In this document: positions 1-6,703 of the stretch, one piece after another | Numbering within the stretch: the first letter of the stretch is position 1 | Layout: each line of letters opens with the position of its first letter | Assembly: GCA_025927665.1 (NCBI GenBank) | Contig: JAICKZ010000086.1 | Coordinates: forward strand, 1 to 11,233 | Length of the DNA stretch: 11,233 nucleotides | Direction: 5' to 3' | DNA from: Steroidobacteraceae bacterium | Lineage (GTDB): Bacteria > Pseudomonadota > Gammaproteobacteria > Steroidobacterales > Steroidobacteraceae | Program-made: the position numbers and the translations under genes | Notes under the pieces: model-generated | Database searches by the model: none | Seen by the model: only the letters and a program-made list of their open reading frames with translations | What the model was told of the DNA's origin: nothing

Positions 1-256
1 CACTACTACTCGATGTCGAAGTGCTGCTGACACTGCTTGTCAAACTACTACTTGCGCTTGACATCGAAGACGAGACACTAGAGAGACTGCTCAAAGACAC
101 ACTTGATGTCTGCGATGAGATTGCAGATGAACTGCTACCATTGCCAATATCATTGGATGGAGTACCAACAGCGCTTCCACCTGAGCAAGCGGTTAATTGC
201 GAAGCCACTATTACTATCAAGCATCCAAAGATTGATTGATATCCACATGTACGCAT
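1..256 (-). CDS. Polyserine-linker lipoprotein, N-terminal part (cut by window edge)
   Basis: The frame opens at an ATG at 256-254 and stays open to the left edge, giving 85 residues. An AGG-type ribosome binding site lies about 9 bases upstream. Residues 1-24 form a lipoprotein signal: hydrophobic stretch (about 9-20, LIVIV core) and lipobox L21-T22-A23-C24. Ser at +2 would, under the E. coli rule, send the protein to the outer membrane. Residues 25-40 are a Gly/Asn-rich spacer. Residues 41-85 are a low-complexity linker with 30 Ser out of 45 residues, interrupted by Val, Leu, Thr and Ala. Such polyserine linkers usually tether catalytic or binding domains of secreted carbohydrate-active or other extracellular enzymes in Cellvibrio-like bacteria; that part of the protein lies outside the window, so function is unknown. 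The opposite strand is also open here (Leu/Asp-rich), but the lipobox and RBS favour this strand. Confidence 0.72.
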   Translation of the reverse strand, partial: MRTCGYQSIFGCLIVIVASQLTACSGGSAVGTPSNDIGNGSSSSAISSQTSSVSLSSLSSVSSSMSSASSSLTSSVSSTSTSSSS

Positions 257-502
257 AAAAGTGATCTACCTGAATGGAATAGTGACTGAAGGTAATTTCC
301 AAAACGTTATTTGCTGCGTTTCGACATATAAGTATCGTCCACGAAATAAGCATTACGTTGTGCTGCTCATCAGTATCCACATTTCCAAGATAAACTGTAG
401 CGTCGTGTTTATCCGACAGTGAACTCTTCATAATACATAAACTAGTAGCGGATCTTAGTTCAGCGTCATTGCGAGTAAGTTATGGAAATGTAGTTATTTT
501 TG

Positions 503-675
503 TGGCGCGATAATTCCAACGTATTACGCTACGACAACAGGTTTGAATATATCAGTGACGCACCGAGCCACGAGCGCATTCACGCCACATCCGTATTGAT
601 TACATTGAACCGGGCAAACCACAGCAGAATGCCTACATCGAGCATTACAATCGAACGATACGATATGATTGTTGA
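503..675 (+). pseudogene. IS3-family transposase (OrfB) remnant, frameshifted
   Basis: Two adjoining frames carry the C-terminal half of the DDE integrase core of an IS3-family OrfB. Frame one (503-589) reads WR...VLRYDNRFEYIS, matching the family's region around the second catalytic Asp (codon 533-535). Frame two (589-672) reads IRIDYIEPGKPQQNAYIEHY followed by NRTIRYD, matching the block that contains the catalytic Glu (codon 640-642), then meets a TGA at 673-675. The Asp and Glu codons are 107 nt apart; intact IS3 enzymes have 35 residues between them, that is 108 nt. One base has therefore been lost. The HTH OrfA, the first catalytic Asp, the C-terminus and both inverted ends are missing, so this is a dead fragment. 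It abuts another pseudogene at about 690. Confidence 0.82.
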
Positions 676-691
676 ATCTGTATCTGTTTAG

Positions 692-964
692 CATTCAAGG
701 AATACTCGCGTCACGCATGTGAATATTTCCACGATGAAGTGCTTGTCTCCAAAGCCACCACGTAATAACGCATATGGAGAAGCGCGGACAAGATTGAGTT
801 GTTGCGCCACTTGCCAATGTTTTTTAAGAATATTGAGTAATACTTCTTCTTGATTTGATTTCGCTTGATAGGCGACCATCGCTGTTTCAGGCACTTCATG
901 GACGGAAGCCGCATTAACCACACCGATCGCAGCAATGAGACTGCTTATCAAACGACGATTGCAT
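692..964 (-). pseudogene. Exported small protein (possible ABM-like fold), frameshifted and truncated
   Basis: The minus-strand frame contains a signal-like start (RRLISSLIAAIGVVNAA, then SVHEVPE) followed by VAYQAKSNQEEVLLNILKKH and LRGG...KHFIVEIFT. This resembles small exported proteins with an antibiotic-biosynthesis-monooxygenase-like half-barrel, recognised by pattern only. Damage is visible at both ends. An ATG at 964-962 is followed by one extra C (961) before AAT CGT CGT, so removing that base would give MNRRLIS in frame. At the 3' end, adding one base after ACATG restores TWRDASIP, which fits the usual continuation after VEIFT. The sequence then stops near 690 against the IS3 remnant, leaving only about 90 codons. 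The function of the parent gene is not known to me. Truncation by an IS insertion followed by decay is inferred. Confidence 0.5.
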
Positions 965-1454
965 AAAATGCAAGATAGATGTGAACATAGAACTCTTCCG
1001 TTGCTCAGAAGGCGGAGTATCAAGTCGCAATATTGACATAGGCCATGATGGCGAGTGCCCGAGCTTCCAAATCTTTGAAGAAAGCCATGTTCCCAAATGT
1101 AAAAAGCCAGGGAAGCTTAAGTACATCGCGATACCATGTCACTGATTCCTGTAAGTTCTTCACGCTGCGAGCGATCTGACCCAGCGTCAAACTATCTTCT
1201 CGTTTGCGAGTCTGCACGTTGAGCGCGCTTTGCTTAGGAGCTTGAAACCAACCGCGTAGTGACTGACGACTTGTCAAACCGAGTTTAGCTTTCGCATTAT
1301 CAACATGAAACTTCACGGCATCGAAACTCACGCCACGTTGTTTCGCAATTTCTCGAGTGGTCACCCCATGTTGAACGGCATGGACAATGGACCATTCAGT
1401 TTTTGTCAGTACATCATCATGGGGTCGACGTCCACGCTTACCAGGTGCTTTCAT
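965..1454 (-). pseudogene. LuxR-type HTH fused to VOC (glyoxalase-like) domain, decayed
   Basis: An ATG at 1454 opens a 144-codon frame ending at a TGA at 1022-1020. Residues 16-70 are a GerE/LuxR-type helix-turn-helix: LTKTEWSIVHAVQHGVTTRE, then IAKQRGVS, DAVKFHVDN and KAKLGLTSRQSLRGW. From about residue 90 (LGQIARSV, then NLQESVTWYRDVLKLPWLF and NMAFF) it reads as the start of a VOC/glyoxalase domain. After NMAFF the frame drifts into an unmatched tail, while RLDTPPSEQRKSSMFTSILH, the expected next part of a VOC domain, appears in another frame between about 1028 and 965. The second half of the VOC domain is absent and the next remnant follows directly. HTH-VOC fusions are probably small-ligand-responsive or DNA-binding metabolic proteins, but this copy should be inactive as a VOC protein. 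The HTH part could still be made. No good RBS is seen. Confidence 0.68.
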
Positions 1455-1587
1455 GAACAAAATCTAGCATGCGGTGTCGTGAATTACCCTCCCCATTTGC
1501 AACGCATATAAAAAACTGCAATCCTGAACTGATGGGTTGGAATGTTAATTGGATAAGGAAAATTTGTTATACAGCAAACTGAGTGCA

Positions 1588-2505
1588 CTAAAACGGAGTT
1601 GGCATCTCGTCCCATGATGGGTTTGAGCCAATCTTCGCAATCAAAAAATCAATGAAGGCACGCACTTTGGGCAAGAGATTACGTCGTTCAGGATACACCG
1701 CGTACAAAGACAATTCCGTCGCTGGAAAATTGCTCAGAATCACCTTCAACTTCTGCGTACGCAATTCATCGAATACATAGAAGATCGGCAACATAACGAT
1801 GCCCTGCCCTCCCATTGCGGCATCACGTAGCACCATACCGTTATTTGACTGCAACGTACCTTTCAGTGGAATCACAATTTCACTATTGGCATCTATAAAA
1901 CGCCATTCGCGAGGCGTTGAAAGATAAGTGTATGCGAGACAGTTATGTTCCAACAAATCTTCAGGACGTTCTGGTATGGAATGTGTTGCAAGATATTGTG
2001 GGGACACGCAGACAACCTGCCTGCATGGCGCAATGCGTCGCGCAATCAGGGCGGAATCATGTAGCTGACCAATACGCAATGCCAAATCGAACCCGTGAGC
2101 GATTAGATCGACTTGTCGATCATCCAATTGCAGGTCCAGTTGCACGTCAGGGTACCGTTCCAAAAATGCAGGAATTAGAGTGGTCAAATGCAACAAACTG
2201 AATGACATCGGGGCGGCAATTCGTAATAAACCTCGCGGCTCTGTCTGATAACGAGCGACCTCCAATTCCGCATTCTCTATTTCACTTAACGCCTGCGCGC
2301 TGCGGCGATATAGCTCTGCACCAGCCTCAGTGAGACTTAAGCGTCTTGTCGAGCGGTTTAACAATCGCACACCCAGTTGTTCTTCAAGGCGTGTCACTGC
2401 CTTGCTGATTACCGGCTGTGATATCTCCATGGCTTCCGCCGCAGCAGTAAAGCTGGAGTGCTGCACCACTTTAACGAAGATCGAAATATCAGTGAGATTC
2501 TGCAT
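1588..2505 (-). CDS. LysR-family transcriptional regulator (CrgA-like)
   Basis: A 305-residue protein of normal LysR length. Residues 1-62 form the winged helix-turn-helix: FVKVVQHSSFTAAAEAMEIS, then QPVISKAVTRLEEQLGVRLL and NRSTRRLSLTEAG, the classic LysR N-terminus. About residues 90-295 form the periplasmic-binding-protein-like effector domain, with LLRIAAPMSF at its start and the GFDLALRIG motif of the CrgA-like subgroup. An AGGA ribosome binding site lies 6 bases before the ATG. The gene is divergent from the DoxX gene with 139 bp between start codons, the standard layout in which a LysR protein controls its neighbour and itself. The effector is unknown; many CrgA-like regulators answer to electrophiles or aromatic compounds. 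Control of doxX is an inference from layout. Confidence 0.93.
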   Translation of the reverse strand: MQNLTDISIFVKVVQHSSFTAAAEAMEISQPVISKAVTRLEEQLGVRLLNRSTRRLSLTEAGAELYRRSAQALSEIENAELEVARYQTEPRGLLRIAAPMSFSLLHLTTLIPAFLERYPDVQLDLQLDDRQVDLIAHGFDLALRIGQLHDSALIARRIAPCRQVVCVSPQYLATHSIPERPEDLLEHNCLAYTYLSTPREWRFIDANSEIVIPLKGTLQSNNGMVLRDAAMGGQGIVMLPIFYVFDELRTQKLKVILSNFPATELSLYAVYPERRNLLPKVRAFIDFLIAKIGSNPSWDEMPTPF

Positions 2506-2644
2506 TGATAGTCCTAACGAAGGATTTATTCCACCAGCAAATAAATGTCATTCTGCCAGACCCACAGATAATTACCGTACATCCCTGTAACGTTTATCGC
2601 CAGCGCGGTTGATAGTCAGCCGCCAAATCATTTTGGAAGTACTT
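2506..2644. promoter_or_regulatory. Divergent promoter region between lysR and doxX
   Basis: The 139 bp between the two start codons must hold both promoters and any LysR operator. I can see the two ribosome binding sites (AGGA before the lysR ATG on the minus strand; GGAAG at 2635-2639, 5 bases before the doxX ATG). I could not assign a convincing -35/-10 pair or a clean T-N11-A LysR box, so the region is called on context. Confidence 0.5.
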
Positions 2645-3061
2645 ATGAAAGCATTCGATCAACAAACCCTTGCTGCGATGACACTGCGCGTGTCGCTTGG
2701 CTTAATGTACCTCGCTCATAGCATTGTGCTTAAGTTTTTCACGTTCACACTCGCAGGCACGGCACAATACTTTCAATCCATCGGACTACCTGCATTCCTT
2801 GCCTACATCGTATTCGCTGCAGAAGTCAGTGGTGGAGTGCTCTTACTATTGGGCATCCAGACGCGTGCAGTATCGTTGGCTCTTATTCCTGTGTTGCTGG
2901 GTGCCACCTGGGTTCATGCGCCCAACGGTTGGGTATTCAATTCTAATGGTGGAGGCTGGGAATATCCGGTTTTCCTAATTATTGTCAGCGCTGTTACTGC
3001 GTTGCTTGCGTCAACGACGGCACGCGTCAATGACACAAAGCGCGCACTTGCTCATACTTAA
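2645..3061 (+). CDS. DoxX family integral membrane protein
   Basis: A 138-residue membrane protein, a normal length for DoxX. Four hydrophobic segments are visible at about residues 10-30, 50-70, 75-93 and 109-123. The stretch NGWVFNSNGGGWEYPVF before the last segment is the characteristic DoxX loop, and LRVSLGLMYLAHS and FAAEVSGGVLLLLG match the first two helices. The start at 2645 is chosen because GGAAG lies 5 bases upstream; an in-frame TTG at 2609 has no such support. DoxX proteins sit in the inner membrane and are linked to redox or quinone-related stress responses, but this subfamily has no fixed biochemical role. The LysR gene on the other strand is the likely regulator. A perfect hairpin follows 39 bases after the stop. 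Confidence 0.92.
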   Translation: MKAFDQQTLAAMTLRVSLGLMYLAHSIVLKFFTFTLAGTAQYFQSIGLPAFLAYIVFAAEVSGGVLLLLGIQTRAVSLALIPVLLGATWVHAPNGWVFNSNGGGWEYPVFLIIVSAVTALLASTTARVNDTKRALAHT

Positions 3062-3363
3062 AGCGATGACACTGATTCGATGACTCAAAGAGCATCCTCT
3101 ACTCCCTACTGCTTGTAGGGAGTTGTCGTTCCAAGTTAACGGGTTTCTTCTCAAGTCCAAAGTTGTGAAACTTTCGCTGACATAACTGCTGCCCGCTACG
3201 AATGATCTTAAATACCTTGATAATCTTGTAACTCACAATGCAACAAATTTGTAGATGTCCATATTTTTGATCGTACGCAAGCTCATTCACACGCAGGTAA
3301 GCCTCTGATACTCTTTCATCGACGGTACAAATTTCAAACAAAAACTGGTCAGAGAGGGCTCAC
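3062..3363. other. Intergenic stretch between doxX and the lipoprotein gene
   Basis: About 300 bp without a recognisable gene. It contains the hairpin at 3101-3123 and, at its right end, the GAGAGGG ribosome binding site (3352-3358) of the next gene. A minus-strand open frame of 80 codons (3099-3341) passes through the hairpin, has no recognisable motif and no clear RBS, and I do not call it. The promoter of the lipoprotein gene should lie here, but no clear boxes were found. Confidence 0.5.
3101..3123 (+). terminator. Hairpin after doxX, probable terminator
   Basis: ACTCCCTAC (3101-3109) and GTAGGGAGT (3115-3123) form a perfect 9-bp stem with a 5-base loop, 39 bases after the doxX stop. The following bases (TGTCGTTCC) are only weakly T-rich, so this is an imperfect intrinsic terminator or an RNA 3'-end stabilising hairpin. 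Confidence 0.5.
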
Positions 3364-3804
3364 ATGAATTTCGAATATCGTATTGTATTGTTATGTGCCG
3401 CTGCGTTGATAGCCGGCTGTGCCACACAGAAAGTGATTCAACCGGCAGCCGCTGGCCTGCCCGCATCACAGGTTGCAACAATCGTAACAGCCCAGCGATC
3501 AAATTTTGGAGGTTCGGTTTCATTGGAGCGAGTCACAGACTCTCAGGGAAGGGACGCGGTCAACTACAACATGTTTACTGCAAATGTTGAAGATACCGCC
3601 GTTGTTATACCTGGAAGTTACAAGATCAGCATCATCTGTGTACGTGGAACCGATATGTTATTTCCTTCGGCAACTTTTGAGCTGCGAGGTGGCTACACGT
3701 ATACCATGGAGTGTAATAACGTTAGCGCGTTGCGGGTCGGCGTCATTGCCACGGAAGCGCGAACTGTCCTTACCGATAATAAGGCACAGACTTCATCAAA
3801 ATGA
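3364..3804 (+). CDS. Hypothetical lipoprotein
   Basis: A 146-residue exported protein. Residues 1-19 are a lipoprotein signal: Arg6, hydrophobic core IVLLCAAALIAG and lipobox I-A-G-C19. Ala at +2 is compatible with outer membrane sorting. GAGAGGG lies 5 bases before the ATG and supports the start. After a low-complexity Ala/Pro stretch (about 27-36), the body includes VIPGSYKISIICVRG and FPSATFELRGGYTYTMEC. This is the small beta-sandwich pattern seen in many uncharacterised lipoproteins in which a PGxY/H-type strand is followed by a GxTY strand. Cys94 and Cys116 (the Cys of IICV and of MEC) could form a disulfide. It has its own upstream region and is convergent with the next gene. I do not recognise a function. 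Confidence 0.85.
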   Translation: MNFEYRIVLLCAAALIAGCATQKVIQPAAAGLPASQVATIVTAQRSNFGGSVSLERVTDSQGRDAVNYNMFTANVEDTAVVIPGSYKISIICVRGTDMLFPSATFELRGGYTYTMECNNVSALRVGVIATEARTVLTDNKAQTSSK

Positions 3805-3859
3805 GGTCTGAGAGGAAATAAAGTACACCACTGATTGTTTATAATCTGGCACGATGTAG

Positions 3860-3931
3860 ATGTAATCGAGATTACATTGTGTCCATCCCTGATTGCTAAT
3901 CTGATAGTCAATTTATGTAATCGTGATTAAC
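3860..3931. repeat. Two copies of a TGTAATC-N2-GATTA palindrome
   Basis: Copy one (3860-3877) is ATGTAATC-GA-GATTACAT, a perfect 8-bp inverted repeat around 2 bases. Copy two (3915-3931) is ATGTAATC-GT-GATTAAC, the same left arm with a partly degraded right arm. They lie 55 bp apart, start to start, in the convergent gap between the lipoprotein gene and the pteridine reductase gene; copy two ends one base before the reductase stop codon. A third small dyad GATT-GCT-AATC is at 3890-3900. The 2-base centre is too tight for a good RNA hairpin, so a protein-binding site is more likely than a terminator. I do not recognise the binding protein. Confidence 0.5.
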
Positions 3932-3932
3932 C

Positions 3933-4682
3933 TCACCAACCAATACTGCGCCCACCATCTACAGCTAAAATCTGCCCAGTAACGTACGGTGCATCTTTAA
4001 TAAAAAATAACGCAGCCCGAGCAATATCGTCGGGTGAACCTTGACGCTTTAAAGCTGTCTTGCTGAGAATTTCCTGTTGTAACTCGGCTGACATTTCATG
4101 TTCAGGCCATAACACGGGTCCAGGCGCGATGGCATTGACACGAATCTCTGGACCCAGTTCACGCGCAAGCGACTTGGTTAAGGTCACCAACCCAGCCTTG
4201 GCAATGGAATAGACCGGGTGTTCAACTAAGGGACGTTGTGCATGAATGTCGGCCATATTCAATATCAACCCATGTGTTTTCTTAAGATACGCTGTTGCCG
4301 CTTGTGCCAGAAACAATGGCGCTTTCAAATTACTACCGATCAATTCATTCCAGTGTTGTTCGGTAATTGTTCCAATCGGCGTGGGATAAAATGCAGAAGC
4401 ATTATTAATAAGCACATCCAGTTGGCCATGCTGCTTAATACAATGCATGACAATAGAATGCAGTTGCGTTGTGTCCAATAAATCTGCTGCGACAACACTG
4501 ACTGAGTCATTACGCAGATTGTTAAGCTCCTGTGCCAACGACTCCGCAGCAATTTGAGAATGATGATAGTGAATGACAATAGTAGCGCCATTGGCATGTA
4601 ACAAACGTGCGGTGGCAGCACCCAAGCGTTTGGCGCCGCCGGTAATCAAAACCACTTTGTTATGCAGTGCTCTGTCACTCAT
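3933..4682 (-). CDS. Pteridine reductase, PTR1/FolM-type short-chain dehydrogenase
   Basis: A 249-residue cytosolic NADPH-dependent short-chain dehydrogenase expected to reduce dihydrobiopterin, dihydromonapterin or dihydrofolate-type pterins. The cofactor loop is T14-GGAKRL-G21; the Lys/Arg in it is typical of NADPH users in the PTR1 group. The NNAS motif is at 93-96. The catalytic set is Asp145, Tyr158 and Lys162 (YSIAK). Asp replaces the usual SDR Ser, and its 13-residue spacing to Tyr is that of trypanosomatid PTR1; the surrounding NMADIHAQRPLVEHPVYSIA is diagnostic for bacterial pteridine reductases. ATG 4682 is chosen over ATG 4709 because it gives the normal N-terminus and leaves the divergent midA-like gene free; GGTGA lies 4 bases upstream. 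Its start codon is only 9 bp from the divergent start. folM is used for related E. coli enzymes, but I leave the symbol open. Confidence 0.92.
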   Translation of the reverse strand: MSDRALHNKVVLITGGAKRLGAATARLLHANGATIVIHYHHSQIAAESLAQELNNLRNDSVSVVAADLLDTTQLHSIVMHCIKQHGQLDVLINNASAFYPTPIGTITEQHWNELIGSNLKAPLFLAQAATAYLKKTHGLILNMADIHAQRPLVEHPVYSIAKAGLVTLTKSLARELGPEIRVNAIAPGPVLWPEHEMSAELQQEILSKTALKRQGSPDDIARAALFFIKDAPYVTGQILAVDGGRSIGW

Positions 4683-4691
4683 AATGTCACC
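4683..4691. promoter_or_regulatory. 9-bp divergent gap between two start codons
   Basis: Only 9 bases separate the pteridine reductase ATG (4682-4680, minus) from the midA-like ATG (4692-4694, plus). Each ribosome binding region therefore lies inside or against the other gene, and each promoter must lie within the opposite coding sequence or further away. No Shine-Dalgarno sequence is apparent for the plus-strand gene, which may be leaderless or weakly translated. Confidence 0.55.
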
Positions 4692-5882
4692 ATGTTTCAC
4701 ACCACTCATACCTTACCACCATTAACTGCAGATGAGCAGGCACATAGTGAACGACTGATCGCGCTTATTGGTGATGAATTGGATCGTCACCAAAACTGGA
4801 TCAGCTTCGAACGCTATATGGAACTAGCATTGTATGCACCCGGTCTGGGTTATTACTCCGCAGGGTCACACAAGCTGGGTGCAGGGGGTGATTTTATTAC
4901 CGCGCCGGAAACCTCGCCATTCTTTAGTCGCTGCATTGCCTCTCAATGCGCATTGATATTGCACACATTAAAAGGTGGTGATGTGTTGGAATTGGGAGCG
5001 GGTAACGGCATCATGGCGGCTGACTTGTTGCTGCAATTGGAAAAATTAGATTCACTGCCGCAGTATTACTATATCGTGGAAGTAAGCGCCGATTTGCGGC
5101 AACGTCAACAACAACTATTGCAGGCAACAATCCCACACTTGTTTGAACGCATACGCTGGTTGAGTTCTTTGCCCGAAGCATTCGTTGGCTTCATCGTGGC
5201 CAATGAAGTATTGGACGCCCTGCCAGTTCAACGTTTTATCGTGGAAGGAGAATCTATCAAGGAACTCGGTGTGAGCCGCAATCGCGGTTTATTTCATTGG
5301 CAATCGCAGTCAATCAATGCAAGACTAAGTTCTTCCATTGAGCATATCGTCAATGATATCGGTCATTCGTGGTCTGAGGGATATTGTTCCGAAGTCAACT
5401 TGCTGCTGCCACATTGGATCAATGCATTGTCATCATCGTTGCAACGTGGCGTCATGTTATTCATCGATTATGGTTTGCCTCGTAAACAATATTACGATTT
5501 CCATCGATCACAAGGAACATTGAATTGTTTTTTTAAACATCGTCAGCATGACAATCCATTCATTCATGTTGGCATGCAAGACATTACCTCTTGGGTAGAT
5601 TTTACCGCACTGGCTGAAGCTGGAATTAATGCTGAATTAGAATTGTTAGGATTTTCAACACAAGCTCATTTTTTGATAGGTGCTGGTATTAAGGAAATGC
5701 TGCAGATCGCCATGCAAGAACATGAGTTGTTAGACACGCAACGCTGGCAGCTGTCGCAACAAGTACAGCGATTGATGCTACCCGACGGCATGGGCGAGAC
5801 TTTCAAAGCGATGGCGTTCAGCAAGCATTGTGAGTTGGAATTACCAGCCTTTGCTTTTAAAGATTTAAGATATTTACTGTAG
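4692..5882 (+). CDS. MidA/NDUFAF7 family SAM-dependent methyltransferase
   Basis: A 396-residue protein of the COG1565 class I methyltransferase family; the mitochondrial relative NDUFAF7 methylates an Arg of a complex I subunit. Visible motifs are the N-terminal YMELALYAPGLGYYSAG (about 42-58), GDFITAPETSPFF (66-78), SAM-binding motif I VLELGAGNG (98-106), YYIVEVSADL (127-136), and VANEVLDALPVQRF. Length is normal. ATG 4692 is used; an in-frame ATG at 4662 lies inside the divergent gene and would only add ten residues with no family match. The gene is divergent from the pteridine reductase and is followed after 24 bp by the YkgJ-like gene, so these two probably form an operon. The bacterial substrate is not known; a complex I or other protein Arg is a family-based guess. 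Confidence 0.92.
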   Translation: MFHTTHTLPPLTADEQAHSERLIALIGDELDRHQNWISFERYMELALYAPGLGYYSAGSHKLGAGGDFITAPETSPFFSRCIASQCALILHTLKGGDVLELGAGNGIMAADLLLQLEKLDSLPQYYYIVEVSADLRQRQQQLLQATIPHLFERIRWLSSLPEAFVGFIVANEVLDALPVQRFIVEGESIKELGVSRNRGLFHWQSQSINARLSSSIEHIVNDIGHSWSEGYCSEVNLLLPHWINALSSSLQRGVMLFIDYGLPRKQYYDFHRSQGTLNCFFKHRQHDNPFIHVGMQDITSWVDFTALAEAGINAELELLGFSTQAHFLIGAGIKEMLQIAMQEHELLDTQRWQLSQQVQRLMLPDGMGETFKAMAFSKHCELELPAFAFKDLRYLL

Positions 5883-5906
5883 TTCAAGGCTGGTAGAGTT
5901 AATCCG

Positions 5907-6620
5907 ATGGAATTAGATATCGATTTCAAGTTGGTAAGCATGCTCACCTCCCAAGAGCATCAACGCGCACAAGAAGAAATTACCACGCTTGGGATGCTAA
6001 CTGCATTTCGTCAGTCACTGCAACGCCATGATGTCGCGCTTGACGCGGCTACCGATAAAAATACGCTCGCCTGCAAACAAGGTTGTTATTGGTGCTGTTA
6101 TTTCTCGGTGGATGTGCGCGCAATTGAGATATTCAATATAGTGCAGTTCATCAAAGAACATTTCAGTGTCGAACGTTTGCAACAAATACGTGATGAACTT
6201 ATTGCGAATAGCAAAGTACTCAACACTCTGGATGAAGTGCAGCGCATGCAACACAATTGCAAATGTCCATTCCTAATTGATGGCAATTGCAGCATTTATT
6301 CGGTACGACCACAGACCTGTCGAAATTATCATGCAACAGACTCAAGAGGTTGCCAGCAATCATTTGAACAGCCGAATAACATGGACATTGCGCCTGAATA
6401 TGCACCTATTACTTTTCAAACCGGTGCATCGCAGGTAGATGCGTTTGCGAAAGCCATGCACAATGCTGGTTACGTGATTGACGTATATGAACTGAATAGT
6501 GCAATGCTTGAGGCACTAGATCATCCTGATAGAACATGGCAACGCTTCATTGATAAGAAATCGGCTTTTTCTGTCACAGGAAATGATGTACCACTGGAAT
6601 TCATGGAACTGGGAGAGTAA
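5907..6620 (+). CDS. YkgJ family cysteine-cluster protein
   Basis: A 237-residue protein with the Cys pattern of the YkgJ (zinc- or iron-chelating) family. Cys56, Cys60, Cys63 and Cys64 lie in CKQGCYWCC, and Cys118, Cys120, Cys128, Cys138 and Cys149 in CKCPFLIDGNCSIYSVRPQT-C and RGC. The CPFL...G.C.IY..RP..CR signature is clear. The family binds a metal through these residues, but its cellular task is not settled. There is no signal peptide, so it is cytosolic. It lies 24 bp after the midA-like gene, probably in the same transcript. ATG 5907 is used; ATG 5940 is an alternative that leaves the whole metal-binding part intact, and neither has a strong ribosome binding site. Confidence 0.88.
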   Translation: MELDIDFKLVSMLTSQEHQRAQEEITTLGMLTAFRQSLQRHDVALDAATDKNTLACKQGCYWCCYFSVDVRAIEIFNIVQFIKEHFSVERLQQIRDELIANSKVLNTLDEVQRMQHNCKCPFLIDGNCSIYSVRPQTCRNYHATDSRGCQQSFEQPNNMDIAPEYAPITFQTGASQVDAFAKAMHNAGYVIDVYELNSAMLEALDHPDRTWQRFIDKKSAFSVTGNDVPLEFMELGE

Positions 6621-6703
6621 GGTTCACGTTCCGAACTCAGTTGTATGTTTATCTATACGATGAATATATTTACATCATTGATTATTTATTTTAAAGGTGC
6701 GAC

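Noticed and set aside
21..239. Plus-strand Leu/Asp-rich open frame
   Set aside because: It is the reverse complement of the polyserine linker; the minus strand has the RBS, lipobox and sensible composition.
150..431. Minus-strand 93-codon open frame
   Set aside because: No family motif or clear RBS, and it overlaps the lipoprotein start in another frame.
690..720. Continuation of the IS3 transposase as FSIQGILASRM
   Set aside because: The minus-strand reading (VEIFT, then WRDASIP after one added base) explains these bases better, so the remnant boundary is near 690.
3099..3341. Minus-strand 80-codon open frame between doxX and the lipoprotein gene
   Set aside because: It reads through the hairpin, has no RBS and shows no recognisable motif.
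6655..6680. Weak dyad GATG...CATC before the peroxiredoxin gene as an OxyR or other operator
   Set aside because: Only 4 bp of each arm pair cleanly and it does not fit the OxyR pattern.
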